Assembly: GCA_013400115.1 (NCBI GenBank)
Contig: VXBP01002288.1
Span: 1 to 64,000 of the forward strand
Reading direction: 5' to 3'
From: Rhinopomastus cyanomelas
Taxonomy: Eukaryota > Chordata > Aves > Bucerotiformes > Rhinopomastidae
Length of the DNA stretch: 64,000 bases
This document shows, one piece after another, positions 1 through 11,000 of the stretch (position 1 is the first letter of the stretch; each line of letters starts with the position of its first letter). The position numbers and the translations under genes are program-made. The notes under the pieces are model-generated. The model was not told the DNA's origin. It saw only the letters and a program-made list of their open reading frames with translations, and made no database searches.

Positions 1-56
1 GGACTAGATGATCTTTTGAGGTCCTTCCAATCCGTTATGATTCTATGATTCTATGA
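1..56 (+). mobile_element. CR1: CR1 LINE 3' end (cut by window edge)
   Basis: This is the terminal part of a CR1 retrotransposon. The window opens inside the conserved 3' block (GGACTAGATGATCTTTTGAG) and runs into the octamer tail (ATTCTATG repeats) at 38-56. Only the non-coding 3' end is present, and the body lies outside the window. A second CR1 3' fragment begins immediately after it. Confidence 0.93.
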
Positions 57-315
57 GAGGGCAGGGCCTGAAGCTGTGTCGGGGAGGTTTAGGTTGGATG
101 TTAGGAAACCCTTCCTCATGGAAAGGGTGATCAGTCTCTGGACTGGACTGCCCAGGGAAATGGTGGAGTCCCCATTCCTGGAGATGTTGAAGAAAAGATT
201 GTTAGTGACACTTAGTGCCATGGTCTAGATGATGTGGTGATGATAGGTTATAGGCTGGACTTGATGATCTTAGAGGTCTTTTCCAGCCTCACTATTTCTG
301 TGATTCTCTGATTCT
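57..315 (+). mobile_element. CR1: CR1 LINE 3' fragment
   Basis: This covers the end of CR1 ORF2 plus the 3' untranslated region. It reads GTTTAGGTTGGATGTTAGG, then a degraded version of the 'W(N)RLP.E.VESP' stretch, then the GGACTTGATGATCTTAGAGG block and an ATTCTCTG-type tail. Several indels show it is older than the copy it abuts. It starts exactly where the tail of the previous CR1 ends, so the two are head to tail. Confidence 0.9.
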
Positions 316-589
316 GAGTTCTTTTCAATTTAAGATATTCAATGTTTCTATGATTTCTATTAATCAGCAGACATCCAAGGAAACTTAATAAACACCACCA
401 CTACTACTGCTATTACTACTAGAAATAGTGCTGCTGCTGCTACTAATATACTAAGAAAGAATAGGGAAGTAATCTGGACAGCTGTACATCTATTAATTTG
501 CCTGCCACATTATTCAGGAGTTATAACATATTTTAAGAAGATGAATAATTAAATACAAGGAAGTAAATGGGAAATAGGGTAAAATGTGA
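316..589. other. No gene; short trinucleotide-rich patch
   Basis: There is no coding signal. Positions about 395-470 hold a loose ACT/GCT trinucleotide run (CCACCACTACTACTGC and GCTGCTGCTGCTACT), too degenerate to be an active microsatellite. Nothing else is recognisable. Confidence 0.6.
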
Positions 590-1320
590 CATGGATTCAA
601 CAAAGATAGATCACATTAGCCTCAACAGATACTTCTTTTTATGAGTTAATTGATTTTCTAGATGAAGGAAAGGCAGTAAACTTAACTTACCTGGACTTTA
701 GTAAATCACTTGACATGTTGCCAATTGCGAAATCATTGGTTAGCTTGCAGAGATGTATATTAGTATAACAAGGAGATGCAAACATATGGAACAACATAGG
801 AGGAAAGTGAAAAGTACTGAATTTAATAGGTTAAGGATAACTTAAAAGTAGAGTCAAGTATTATTCTAGAGGTATTTCCAGAACTAATGCTTAAGAAATT
901 AATTATAATAACTTTGTTACTGATCTTGGCACAAATACACTGCTAATGCAAGATGTTAACAGCTGGTAAGAAGATCTTGAAAACTATGCTGAGAGAAATG
1001 AGAATATTTATTGCATAGTCTTACAAAGTGCCAGATAATGTGCTTTGAGTTCAAAAGGAATAATTTCCAATTTGAGTAACCAATTATTAGAAAACACAGA
1101 GGAAGCAAACCACCTCAGAGTTCTGGTCAATCACAGGCAAAGTATGAGATAACAAAACAGTGCTGTATAATACAATAGGGCAGGTATATCTGGGAAAGGA
1201 AGCATTAGCAGAATTGCTTGAGGCATAGCTGAGTGCCTGTCTGGAATATTGTTCAGATGCTTAGTAACGTGTCTTGAAGAAAGAGGCAGAGAAACTGGAA
1301 CAGTAGAAGCGTTACTGACC
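590..1320 (+). mobile_element. Ancient CR1/L3-type LINE remnant (reverse transcriptase region)
   Basis: This is a heavily decayed LINE fragment. The best marker is at 691-717, which reads LDFSKSLDM, a mutated form of the CR1 reverse-transcriptase motif A (LDFSKAFD). The upstream part (about 600-690) resembles the preceding 'F..N.L.DEGKAV..' stretch. Downstream to about 1320 there is fragmentary resemblance to the C-terminal half and 3' part of ORF2 (for example around 1105-1270), with many stops and indels. The divergence implies an old insertion. Assignment to CR1 rather than L3 is not certain. Confidence 0.6.
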
Positions 1321-2035
1321 AGACCAAAGATATCTATATTCTAGGTGTTGTAACTGTTTTACACACAAAGAGGATTGAGGGGATAAAAAAAAGAGAATAA
1401 TGCCAGTGCATACGCGTAAAATAATGTAAGAGTTTTATCACATTGTGGATGAGATTATATGATGTGACGCCTATGACACCAAGGGTCTGTACGTACCCTG
1501 TGAGATACAAAATGTTCATCTATCTTATGTTATCTAGATTCCAAACCAGAAAAAAAGACTTATTCTTCTGTTGATGTAATAAGGTCTTTGAATAATAGGA
1601 AGAAAAGCATGCACACACATGCACAAATAGATTTTCTAATACACAGGTGTAAATTTATTTCCAATTCTCAAAGGTACTTTGAATCTAGGAACACGAACGC
1701 CATTGCTGTCAGTAACATTCAGCTGGTGCTTGTAATATACATTCCAGTAGTATGAGAGGTCCCAGTCATATACTGTGGTCTTGCTGTTTTCTGCACAATA
1801 AAATAAGTTTTGTTTCTCTATAATCATCAATTTCTTTACAATCATCCAGTTCAGGTCTGTTAAGTCCTATGTTTCAGATGCAGCCCAGTGCAATTTTTCT
1901 TATGCAGTCATTTGTATAAAAAATAAATGCTGCGCATTTCCATTGTAAAGGACAGTTGGGAACAAACAGCATCACTTTGGTCCCCTGGAAAATCATTAAG
2001 CAAGCAGTCTTTTAACACATATCTAGGCAGATAAA
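1321..2035. other. Featureless AT-rich sequence
   Basis: I see no exon, repeat or RNA gene. The short open frames in this interval have no recognisable motif. Confidence 0.6.
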
Positions 2036-2660
2036 GAAGGTAACTGGGAACAGTCAAAATGGATTTACCAAGGACAAAATTTGTCTGACCAACCTGAGTG
2101 TCTCCTATGATAAAATAAATAACTGGGTTTATGGTTGAAGTGAGAGAAGTAAGTATTATTTGTCTTGACTTTAGTAGGTCTTTAAATCATGCCTCTCAAT
2201 TTAGGACACTATAGTGATTAAATAGATGGTTAAAATTTAATTGGATGATTGGAGGCCAAGGGCTGAATTTTTTTTTTCTTTATCTTGTGGCTGGTAACAA
2301 TAGAGCACCATGAAGTTTCTCTTGAGTTAAGTCATATAAAACCTCTTCATCAGTGATCTTGAGTAGTTGCTTATCAACTATGCAGATGCCAACTTTACAG
2401 AGAACAGTAAATATGATTGAGAACCAGAATATCATAAATTGCCAGGCTCTCATAAAGACAGGCTGGAAGAATAACTCAATAGAAACCTCTTGAAATTCAA
2501 CAAGAAGTGCAAAGTCCAGTGCCTGGAAATTAATAAGTCCTTGTAACCACAAAAGAACCTAGGGAGCTGTGCAAGCCACCAGACTGCTCTAGCAGCAACA
2601 GCGGCCACCAGAAACATGGATTGCATGATCAAGGACACATCCAGGAGATTGAGAAAATCA
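2036..2660 (+). mobile_element. Old CR1 ORF2 fragment, RT motifs A to C region
   Basis: This is a decayed CR1 reverse transcriptase in several frames. 2058-2115 reads NGFTKDKICLTNLS, the CR1 'HGFTKGKSCLTNL' stretch. 2163-2190 reads CLDFSRSLNH (motif A). 2346-2363 reads FISDLE (normally FINDL). 2377-2400 reads NYADANFTE, a broken form of the catalytic FADD motif C, with the second Asp lost. 2480-2540 reads NLLKFNKKCKV, the CR1 'MKFNKGKCKVLHL' block. Stops and frameshifts throughout make it non-functional. Confidence 0.75.
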
Positions 2661-2830
2661 CACAATTATAGAGTCTTTAAGGTTGGAAGAGACCTGCAAG
2701 ATCATCTACTCCAACTGTCAACCAATTCCACCATGCTCACTAAACTATGTTTAGCTTAGACTGTCCTCTCTCCTCAGCACTTGTCAGTCCAAATCTTTAT
2801 CAACTTTTGGTCCCTATAATAAGAGAAAGA
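2661..2830 (-). mobile_element. CR1 LINE 3' end, minus strand, nested
   Basis: Beginning with ATTATAGAGTC and GGTTGGAAGAGACCTGCAAG, this is the reverse complement of a CR1 3' end, followed by the usual CCAACTGTCAACCAATTCC region. It lies between two plus-strand old CR1 pieces that could be one element split by this insertion. The right boundary is approximate. Confidence 0.7.
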
Positions 2831-3140
2831 CATTGACGTACTGCAGTGTTTTCAGCTGAAGGCCACCAAGATGGTCATGGAATGGAGCAATTTCTGTAGT
2901 GTTTAGGTTGAGGGAATTGGACAAAAACAGGTGGCTTCAAGGTGAGGTCAATGTTGGAACAGGCTGCCTGGGTGGGTACACAGCCTCTGTTCTTCGATAA
3001 TTTAAAGAACGAACTGAACAAAGCTGTGAGCAATCTGTCCAGACATCGCAGCTGAATCTACTCGGAGAGAAAGCTTGAAGCACAGGTATCATGAAGTCCA
3101 ACCTGAATGATCTTGTGATTCTGTATATCATCAATGAGAA
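2831..3140 (+). mobile_element. Old CR1 3' fragment
   Basis: It contains GTTGGAACAGGCTGCCTGGG (CR1 ORF2 C-terminus, '..WNRLP') and ends with GTCCAACCTGAATGATCTTGTGATTCTG in three pieces that match the CR1 3' end. It probably continues the 2036-2660 element beyond the minus-strand insertion. Decay is heavy. Confidence 0.65.
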
Positions 3141-5424
3141 GTTTCACATATCTGCATAAAGGAAGTCGTATTAGAAGAAGAAATAAATATAGTTAGGAGT
3201 CAGACAAACATAAGAGAGAGTTATAAGAAAGAAACTACAAACCCCTCAATGTTCAGAGAGAGTGGTTTGTTACAGTGATGGTTCAGCGATTCTTAACCTG
3301 TGGTCCAGCATGCTATGATTGATTGACTTGTGAAATAGAAGCTTTAGCACAGCCACTGGCTAGACATAATTCAAGAGACAAAATATCTTGTTGTTCTTCA
3401 TGTTCAAAATTCAGATATGAGAACCTCATGTAAGTCACCATCAATTCAAAGAAAGTGTTTTGTACCAAGTCTGAGTAGATGTAAATTACTTTCTAGTCCA
3501 TGGGCAACAAGTGGATTAAGACTAGTGAAATAAGTGCATTGCTTTGTTTCTAAATAACAAAATTCTATTTTTATTCTATTTTAAAAGTAGAATAATAAAA
3601 AACAAACTTCAGGAACTGTTTCATGGAGAAGCAGGATTCTCAGACAATTTTTCTAACCAACTAGATTACTATTGTTCAATATTTTATTAAACAGATTACT
3701 TCAAACTGTGAGCTTCTTTGCCAATTTCTAGCCCACAGAGAATTTTAATGACTGAGTCATAAACCGCTCCAAAAATGGGATATGTAATGGAAACGCTGAG
3801 GGACCCTTAATTAGAGTAAATGCTGTTCTATGCTGCAATAATAATAAACAATAGTAGTAATATTAATAAAAATATCACAGTTTTATGTGAACCCATAAAA
3901 GGCCATTTATACAATCTCTGTACAAATATTTAAAATTCTAAAATACTTCATTTTTCATAATTATGGTTATGCTATAGACTTTACAGACTCTTAGAAAACT
4001 TTTGAATCTCAACAAGGTGCACGTTTTCAACTCTTAAGGCAGGTTAAGGATAAGCATTGGCAGGCCTCTAGTCCTGAGACTACTGATTAGTTAAAGGACG
4101 TTTTAACTAAATATCTTCAACATTTCCACTATAAATATTTTTTAACATAAATCCCTTAATAAGGAAGCAAAATGTTCAAAGTTTCAGGAAGTTAAAAAAA
4201 AGCCCCAAGTATAAATCAATGGTAGCAACTTCTTTAATAAATTATGAACCTAAAAAATAATCAGTTAATATTCATTATCCAAAAGGCAATTTCTTATAAA
4301 GAAGTTTCTCCGTGTCCCCAGGCCATGAAAATTACTCCCTGGCTTCCCACTGTGTGGAAGTTTCAATTAGAATTTCATGTTGAAATGTACGTTAATACCT
4401 TCTTATATATATTTTGGTAATGCCAGTTTAATTCTGGCTGTCACATCTTAGAATGGATATTTTTTTTCTTTTCCAATAAGCCAGTTGAAAAAAAAAGGAG
4501 AAGATATTGAATGGTTCATAAATATATAATGTTTCCCATTTGTTATATTCCACAATCAGAGGCAGCAGCTTTAAACTTGCATATCAGTGCATAATTCCAC
4601 AAACTTAAAAAATTGATCTGCCAATGTCTACCCTCTAGCAATCTTTTAATTAAATGAACTTCACTCACCTTACTTCTAAACTCCTTAGGTTGATTTTATG
4701 CTGAGATTTGAAGTATTTTTCAGTAAAGTTTTTGGTTGTTGTTTTTCAAGTGTAAAGGTTGTTTAGTAAACAAGTCTTTAATAATACATACAAGGTGACT
4801 GAACATAGATCAATGCCAATTATTTATTCACATAAAAAACTTGGAAGAAATAAGATTCTTTATTCCTACCAGCCAAAGCCAGGAGTAGGCCCAGTTCTCA
4901 GCTACAGAAAGAGAAAAGGAGCTTTTAATTTGTAGGAAAATGTATAGCTGATCTATACCAGCTAAAGGTCTGCTTTAAGACTTCTTTTTTTCTCATATTC
5001 TTCTGTAAGATTTTTCCCATATTCTTATATGAGAATGGACTTTGTAGTGATGACAGTTTTGTTGAAATACATTGGTGAGTTAGTAGAGGGTTCAACACAG
5101 AAAACCACAATAACATCCATAAGAACTTAAAATATTTTAGGTTATTCATTACTATTTTGTGAAAAGCATATCTGATCAAGTAGACTTAACAGCTCAGATT
5201 GAAAAAGCACAGGCTTGTCAAGGGTTTTATCCCAAGATGAAATTAACCAATTAATTTAGTTAAGGTGCTAATGGGTTGAAATAAAACAAGAATGGTGTGG
5301 AAACCACTGGTAAATTCAGGCAAAAAATGAAAATACTCAACTTGGGGAAAAAGAACAAGACACATTTAGTTCACGCCACATAAAAAGACCACAAAAAGAC
5401 ATAGATTAACTGTATGTTCTTACA
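3141..5424. other. Featureless AT-rich sequence
   Basis: No gene or clear repeat was recognised. AT content is high, with scattered homopolymer A and T runs (for example 4464-4496). The open frame at 4925-5179 on the minus strand has no motif and ordinary composition for noise. Confidence 0.6.
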
Positions 5425-5566
5425 TCCTTCACTGGAGATGTTTAAAACCCATCTGGATATGTTCCTGTGTGACTTGATATAGGTGATCCTGCTCTCGCAT
5501 TGGGACTGAACTAGCTGATCTTTTGAGTTCACTTCCAATCCCTAATGTTCTGTGATTCTGTGATAA
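5425..5566 (+). mobile_element. CR1: CR1 LINE 3' end
   Basis: It starts in the last codons of ORF2 (CACTGGAGATGTTTAAAACC, the 'PSLEMFKT.LD.FL' stretch). It then runs through TGACTTGATATAGGTGATCC and the 3' block to a GTTCTGTGATTCTGTGAT tail. It is a 5'-truncated copy of about 140 bases, moderately diverged. Confidence 0.93.
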
Positions 5567-7747
5567 CTGAGCCACACTGAACTCTCAAGCCCCTCAAAGG
5601 GAAAATAGTTACAGCAGTTCTTGCTCTCTGTCGAAATGTGGAATCCATTCAGTCCATCCACACATCCCTTAGCATCAGCAGGCATTTTAAAGTAATGTCT
5701 TTGTTCCATGTGCTTCTAAGTCAGTCCTCCATTTCTAAAATCCTCTCCTAATTTCTATGGGCACAGAAAAACTCTCTCCATTTCAGCAAAACATGGAATT
5801 CAGATGAAACCTTTGTTCTTTGAAGTGCCATTCCCTCTCTCTCCATTCGCCACATTCCCAGGGCACGATGGCTGCTGTGTTCAGCACAGTGCCACCTGTG
5901 CCCTCTCTAAAAGCAGACAAAAAGAGATGTCTAGAAGACAGAAGAAGCCAGAAGCTCTAAATTCCTTCTGTTTGCAGAGCTACAAAAACTCAGCTTGCAA
6001 TTGCAAGTCAAAACATCACAAGTTGCCACAGCAACCTCTCAATGTATCAGGCAAGAAAAAGACGATTTCTAAGCTACCATACTGCTGAAAGAAGTGGTAA
6101 GTCTACAGCTCCTGTGGGTCAGGATACAGAACCTAATAATTAATACATGTAGCACTTGTACATCTTTGGACTTCTTAAACACTGAAAGGTCATGCTTGAA
6201 GAAAGGAACACTCATAGAGAATGGCACTGCGAAGGTGTGCAAATCTTCCACAATGTGGTTAGAAATACATGACTGCAATTGCACCAACTGCTTCACTGCA
6301 TTACAGGTTAGGGTGGGTAGTGTAGGAAAACTAACAGTGCCATAGCTCTTAGCCAAAAGAATAGGAATTCTAGCTGACTTCATGCTTCACTAGTTTTTAC
6401 AGTCTTCTTCAAGTATGCAGGAAAACCCTGTTCAAAGTTTCATCATCACTGAGGTTTTGAGACCTTGCGTAAGAAAATCTACCACTGTTAAAGCTGAAAG
6501 ACAGCATCAGCAACTGTATTTCTCTCCCTGCTGTGTATTACAATGCTGTCTAAAATTCCACCAGAATCCGAAGGTTATATTTCTGAGCATCCCATGTGCT
6601 TGTAAATTGAAGAAGCAAAAGCTAAATGCACCTGCTAGTGGTTTTCAATACCCATATAAAATACTGCACTAATTCCCCTTTCTCTCCCCAAAAGCCATTT
6701 ATTCTAAACCTTAGCTATACTGCTAAGGAATTATGACTGAAGCAGCAGACATTACATGACAGCTGTTTGAACAGAAATACTAATTGCTTTCATATTTAAT
6801 TAGCTATTGTTTAAATTAAAAATACCGACAAAACAGTCACAGCAGGCTCATTTTAACAGGAGGCTTATTGGTCCAGGCAGTAGCTCAAAGAGCAGCAGGC
6901 ATTGGATTCATGCACTACCTCTCTTTAGTCCTGAGAAACTGCCAGTGCATTCCTCATTCAACATCTGCTAGTTCATCCCACTAGCCTGATGTTCTTCCTA
7001 ATGATCTTTTTTATCCTGAAAAGGCAGAAACCAAGAGATGTCATCCAAGGTAAGGAAGTATTCTCTCTTACATATTAATGGAGATACCTAGAATCCCTCT
7101 ATTAGTAGGGCGTGAGTAAAAACCTGATTTACGCAGCTAAACATGGTTGTACATTGATGCCAGAATGTGTCATGTCCACATTGCTGAGCTGCCCATTTCA
7201 GCAGAAACAGTCTGCTTCCACACATTAGAACATTTGGCCCTAGAATACTGTGATTATTTGTGTGACTTTTTTCCAGTTCCAAGTGTCTGAAATGATACAG
7301 TGACTGTATGACAAAGAATACTGGAGGATAACAGTATGTGCTCTGCACACTATAAGGTTTCGAGATTGAGATGCATGTCCTATTGGACTTGGGATCTGGG
7401 TCCGTAACAATTTCATATTGCCTATACGAAATTGTCTCTGTGGCTCACTACCTCCGGATCGACCTTGAGTACCATCTTGGAAGTCAATAAGCAAAAGTGA
7501 AGAGGTATTTAACAGGTCTAGATAAAGAAGGGAACACAAATTCACAAAGAGTATACAATTGTCTCCTTCCTAAGGTCCACTACAGGTCTGGGTGCAAGAA
7601 CCTATTTTCTCTGTTACGAAGAGAGTAGGCTGTCTATGTATAAGACTGATCTCAGAGACTGTCACTGTCTGACACATTTAATATTTTCCCCACTTCTTTC
7701 ATTTCAGAAACATTGCAAGCCTCACTCCAGGCACTAGGAGACAAGCT
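5567..7747. other. No recognised gene
   Basis: Several short open frames on both strands (for example 5804-6088 plus, 6069-6383 minus, 7088-7545 minus) lack homology that I can recognise and overlap one another. I do not support any as a gene. No repeat family was recognised. Confidence 0.55.
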
Positions 7748-8025
7748 CATAGAATCATAGAATCATTACAGATTGGAAGGGACCTCGAAAGATCATCTAG
7801 TCCAATCCTCCTGCCACAGCAGGATCACCTAGACCAAGTCACACAGGAACACATCCAGGTGGGTCTTAAACATCTCCTGTGAAGGAGACTCCACAACTTC
7901 CCTGGGAAGCCTGTTGCAGTGCTCTGGCACCCTCACCTTGAAGAAGTTCCTTCTCAGATTGATGTGGAACCTCCTGTGTTCTAGCTTACACCCATTGCCC
8001 CTCATTCTAGCACTAGATGACAGCT
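7748..8025 (-). mobile_element. CR1: CR1 LINE 3' fragment, ORF2 C-terminus plus tail
   Basis: Read on the minus strand, about 8025 down to 7830 encodes the C-terminus of CR1 ORF2. It includes RMRGNGCKLEHRRFH, INLRRNFFKVRV, NRLPREVVESPS and the terminal LDVFLCDLV. The 3' untranslated part and tail (CATAGAATCATAGAATC on the plus strand) end at 7748. The frame is open over this stretch, so this is a fairly young copy. It is 5'-truncated, as most CR1 insertions are. Confidence 0.95.
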
Positions 8026-11000
8026 GGTGTAAATGCACAGGCTTGTTGCCAGTGTACAGTCTAGTATGCAATGTGGATGTCCCACTGACAGCTCAATGTG
8101 AAAGGCTCTTCCCAAATGTGGAGATTCTGGATTATTATGTACTGGCACTGGCAATTGTGGATTTTATTCAGTTGAATATGGTGACACACAATGACTTTTA
8201 TTCCCATCTTCTTCCTAGTGACATCTACAGAAGTTATCATGAATATATTTCACACTGCTTTGCCAGCTGCATGACCATGCTCTTCACTGATTCTCAAAGA
8301 TGTTGGCAAATAGGTACAACTATTTACTTAAATAAATATTTGTGTGAATTTTCATGTGAGATCTCCTTTCTGCTGATATTCATGAAAAGAAAATTGTCTC
8401 ACCCAAATATACATGAAAATCAAATATTTAACTGTTACAAATACTGCCAAGGACAATTTTGTTTAAAATGTGTGCAAATATTCATGACAAATGTTTTGTG
8501 ATATTCACTCGGCTCTGAATAATTAACAATGCTTAAATTGCAACACATGTAACAAAACCTATTAGTTCTAATAAGTCAGTACAGTGGAATTAAGCAGCTT
8601 TTCATTTAAGCAAATGTATTACAAACTAAATTGTTTCATAAGCTGTCAAATGCAAAGAAGCACAAAAGTTTGTGTTCACTGTAACTACTAAGGACTAGGG
8701 TGGAACATGGTGTTCAGGGTTTGGTTCATGTTCTGATTGAGAGCTCTGCTCAAGCAGTGTTTGAGTTGGGACTTTGTGGTGGGATATCTAGTTCCTAACC
8801 TCAGCTGTCTGAAAAATAAGGGTGGGAATGAGTTGTCTCAAAGCTTTTGGTAAAATCAGTAAAAGCTGCAGAAGTTCTTGCTTTTCCCAGGCATAAGTGT
8901 CTATGACAGGTGGAATGAATTGGAGTCTGGAGGTTCCTGTCACTCCCTATTAACTATAAGAGAAGTCTTATCAGCTTATTTAGGCTAGACACCTACAAGA
9001 CAGATAGAATTAGGTGATATGAATCTCTTCCATTACAGATCTCAAACAACAAACTCAGTTTATGTGCTATAAATTTACCTCTGGTTGGCATTTCCAAGAG
9101 ACTGTAAGGGAATTACATGTCCTGATGAAAAGGGTTTTCAACAAAAATCCTTACGTTGGTTATTATGTGCCACTTTTCTTTGTCTGAAGAAATATGACAA
9201 CTCCCATTCCATGATTATTATTTTACTGTGCAAGTCAAAATAAATAATGTTGTATTTATTCAAATCTGAAAATTTTTCTTTCAAGTAAACAAGTTTCTGG
9301 CGTCTATGGTTGGACAAAAAAAAAAAGAAAAATATATCTCAGATGTTTCTCAACACCAAAAACAGTAAAAAGACAAAACAAAAAGAAGAGGAACAAAGGC
9401 AATTTGAAAGGTATTAGAATTTTTCTTAGTGTCATAATTTTTAGGATACCCTCAAGACCGCTGAGAACCTCTCTGATGATGCTTTAACACTTATTTTTGG
9501 AATTACTAAGATAAAAATAGACTTCCATTGTATTCCTTTGGTGTTTATGAGAGTGCATTTATTTTCCTGAGGCAAAATATATGTGTGTTGTATTACTAAT
9601 CTGAGAAGTATTATAGGCAGAATCAAGGAAATGTTCTGGCACTGAAGTATGACATCATGCTGAATGCTTATACTGTAGATCTTCACAAAATCCATGATCA
9701 TAGTACATAAAGGAAAGCAAATGTGAAACAATTTTCCCTATACTGGATTATCATTATCATGTGAATATTTCATTTCAGAATTCAAACATTTATATGAAGT
9801 GAGTTTTGCTTATTCAACCCATGACCATCACATTGGTTGAAATATAAGTTGGTTGGCAAAAGAAAAACTAATTGATGCTGGAGAAGACCAATGTGGAGAC
9901 AAGATACTTAGTAACTGCTGAGGGCAAAGCTTGTCCCTATGGCTCATGCTTTATAGTCAGCAATATGCAAGACATACCGCTTTCCAGTTACTGCTCTGTG
10001 AAAGGCTCAGACAGAATGTAGTTAGATTTCAGTTCACACTAGAAAATTGTATGCAACAGTTGTGATCCTGGTAAAAGTAATTGTGCCAGCTCTATTTTAG
10101 ATGTGCCATGTCATGGTTAGCGGTCTCTTTTGTGGCTGGCCAGAACATAAGCAGATGTCTTGAGTCTTCTCAATAGAAAAAGTGCAGCTGAAGCACAGAC
10201 TGTGGTTTTCTCTTAATGTAATTCCTACACAGTCAGAGTAAGTTCTAATGCAACAATGGACAAATCTGGATTTCAACAAGATTTATTACTTTTTCATATT
10301 AAACATTATGGTCTCTGGTTTTTGATTTTTAAAAAGAAATGTTCAGCCTCTAAACCAGTAAGGGTTATCATTATGCCTACAGAGGTGAGCAGAAGATCTA
10401 CATTTTTTCAAATTTTCTGTGTAACTCTGATGTTACAATAAACTATAAAATGTTTTCTGAGCATTTTTTCAAATTAATTCCAAAATTTGCCTTCAGTAAG
10501 ATTTCAGTTCTGTGTAGTGTTAATTTTTTTTTCAAGTTCTTTATTAACAAAGAAATCCCTTGATTATTACACTTCCCTGACTTTTTGATTATCTCCCTTG
10601 CAACCAGTCACGTAATGCTTGAATACTTCTCACTGAAATATTATTGAGCCTAAAGAGTTGATGAGCCCTGTAATTAAATTCCAAATAATACTGAAGTAAT
10701 AGGGTTTTGTAAATATTGAAAGTCAGAAGGGGATGTGTGCTGTGTCTGAGACTTTGTGCTGTAGCTCACCTTCTTTTCCTTCCTGTTCTTAACTCTTCCT
10801 AACAGCTGCTACATTTTCACTGCAATGCAATTTACATTTTACTGTGCTTTCTCTGCCTGCACTCCAGGACACTTAACACATTCAAATGACCACAAGCTAG
10901 TCAGTACTGATGGGCAAGATGAAGCACAGTGATGTCTCCTCAAACTTACTTCCTTTCCAATTAGAAAAGTAAATTAGCTGAACCTAACAGCAAAAACCTG

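Noticed and set aside
7914..8501. 195-codon plus-strand open frame as a gene
   Set aside because: The first third is antisense to a CR1 ORF2 C-terminus and the rest has no motif. It is a shadow of the repeat plus chance.
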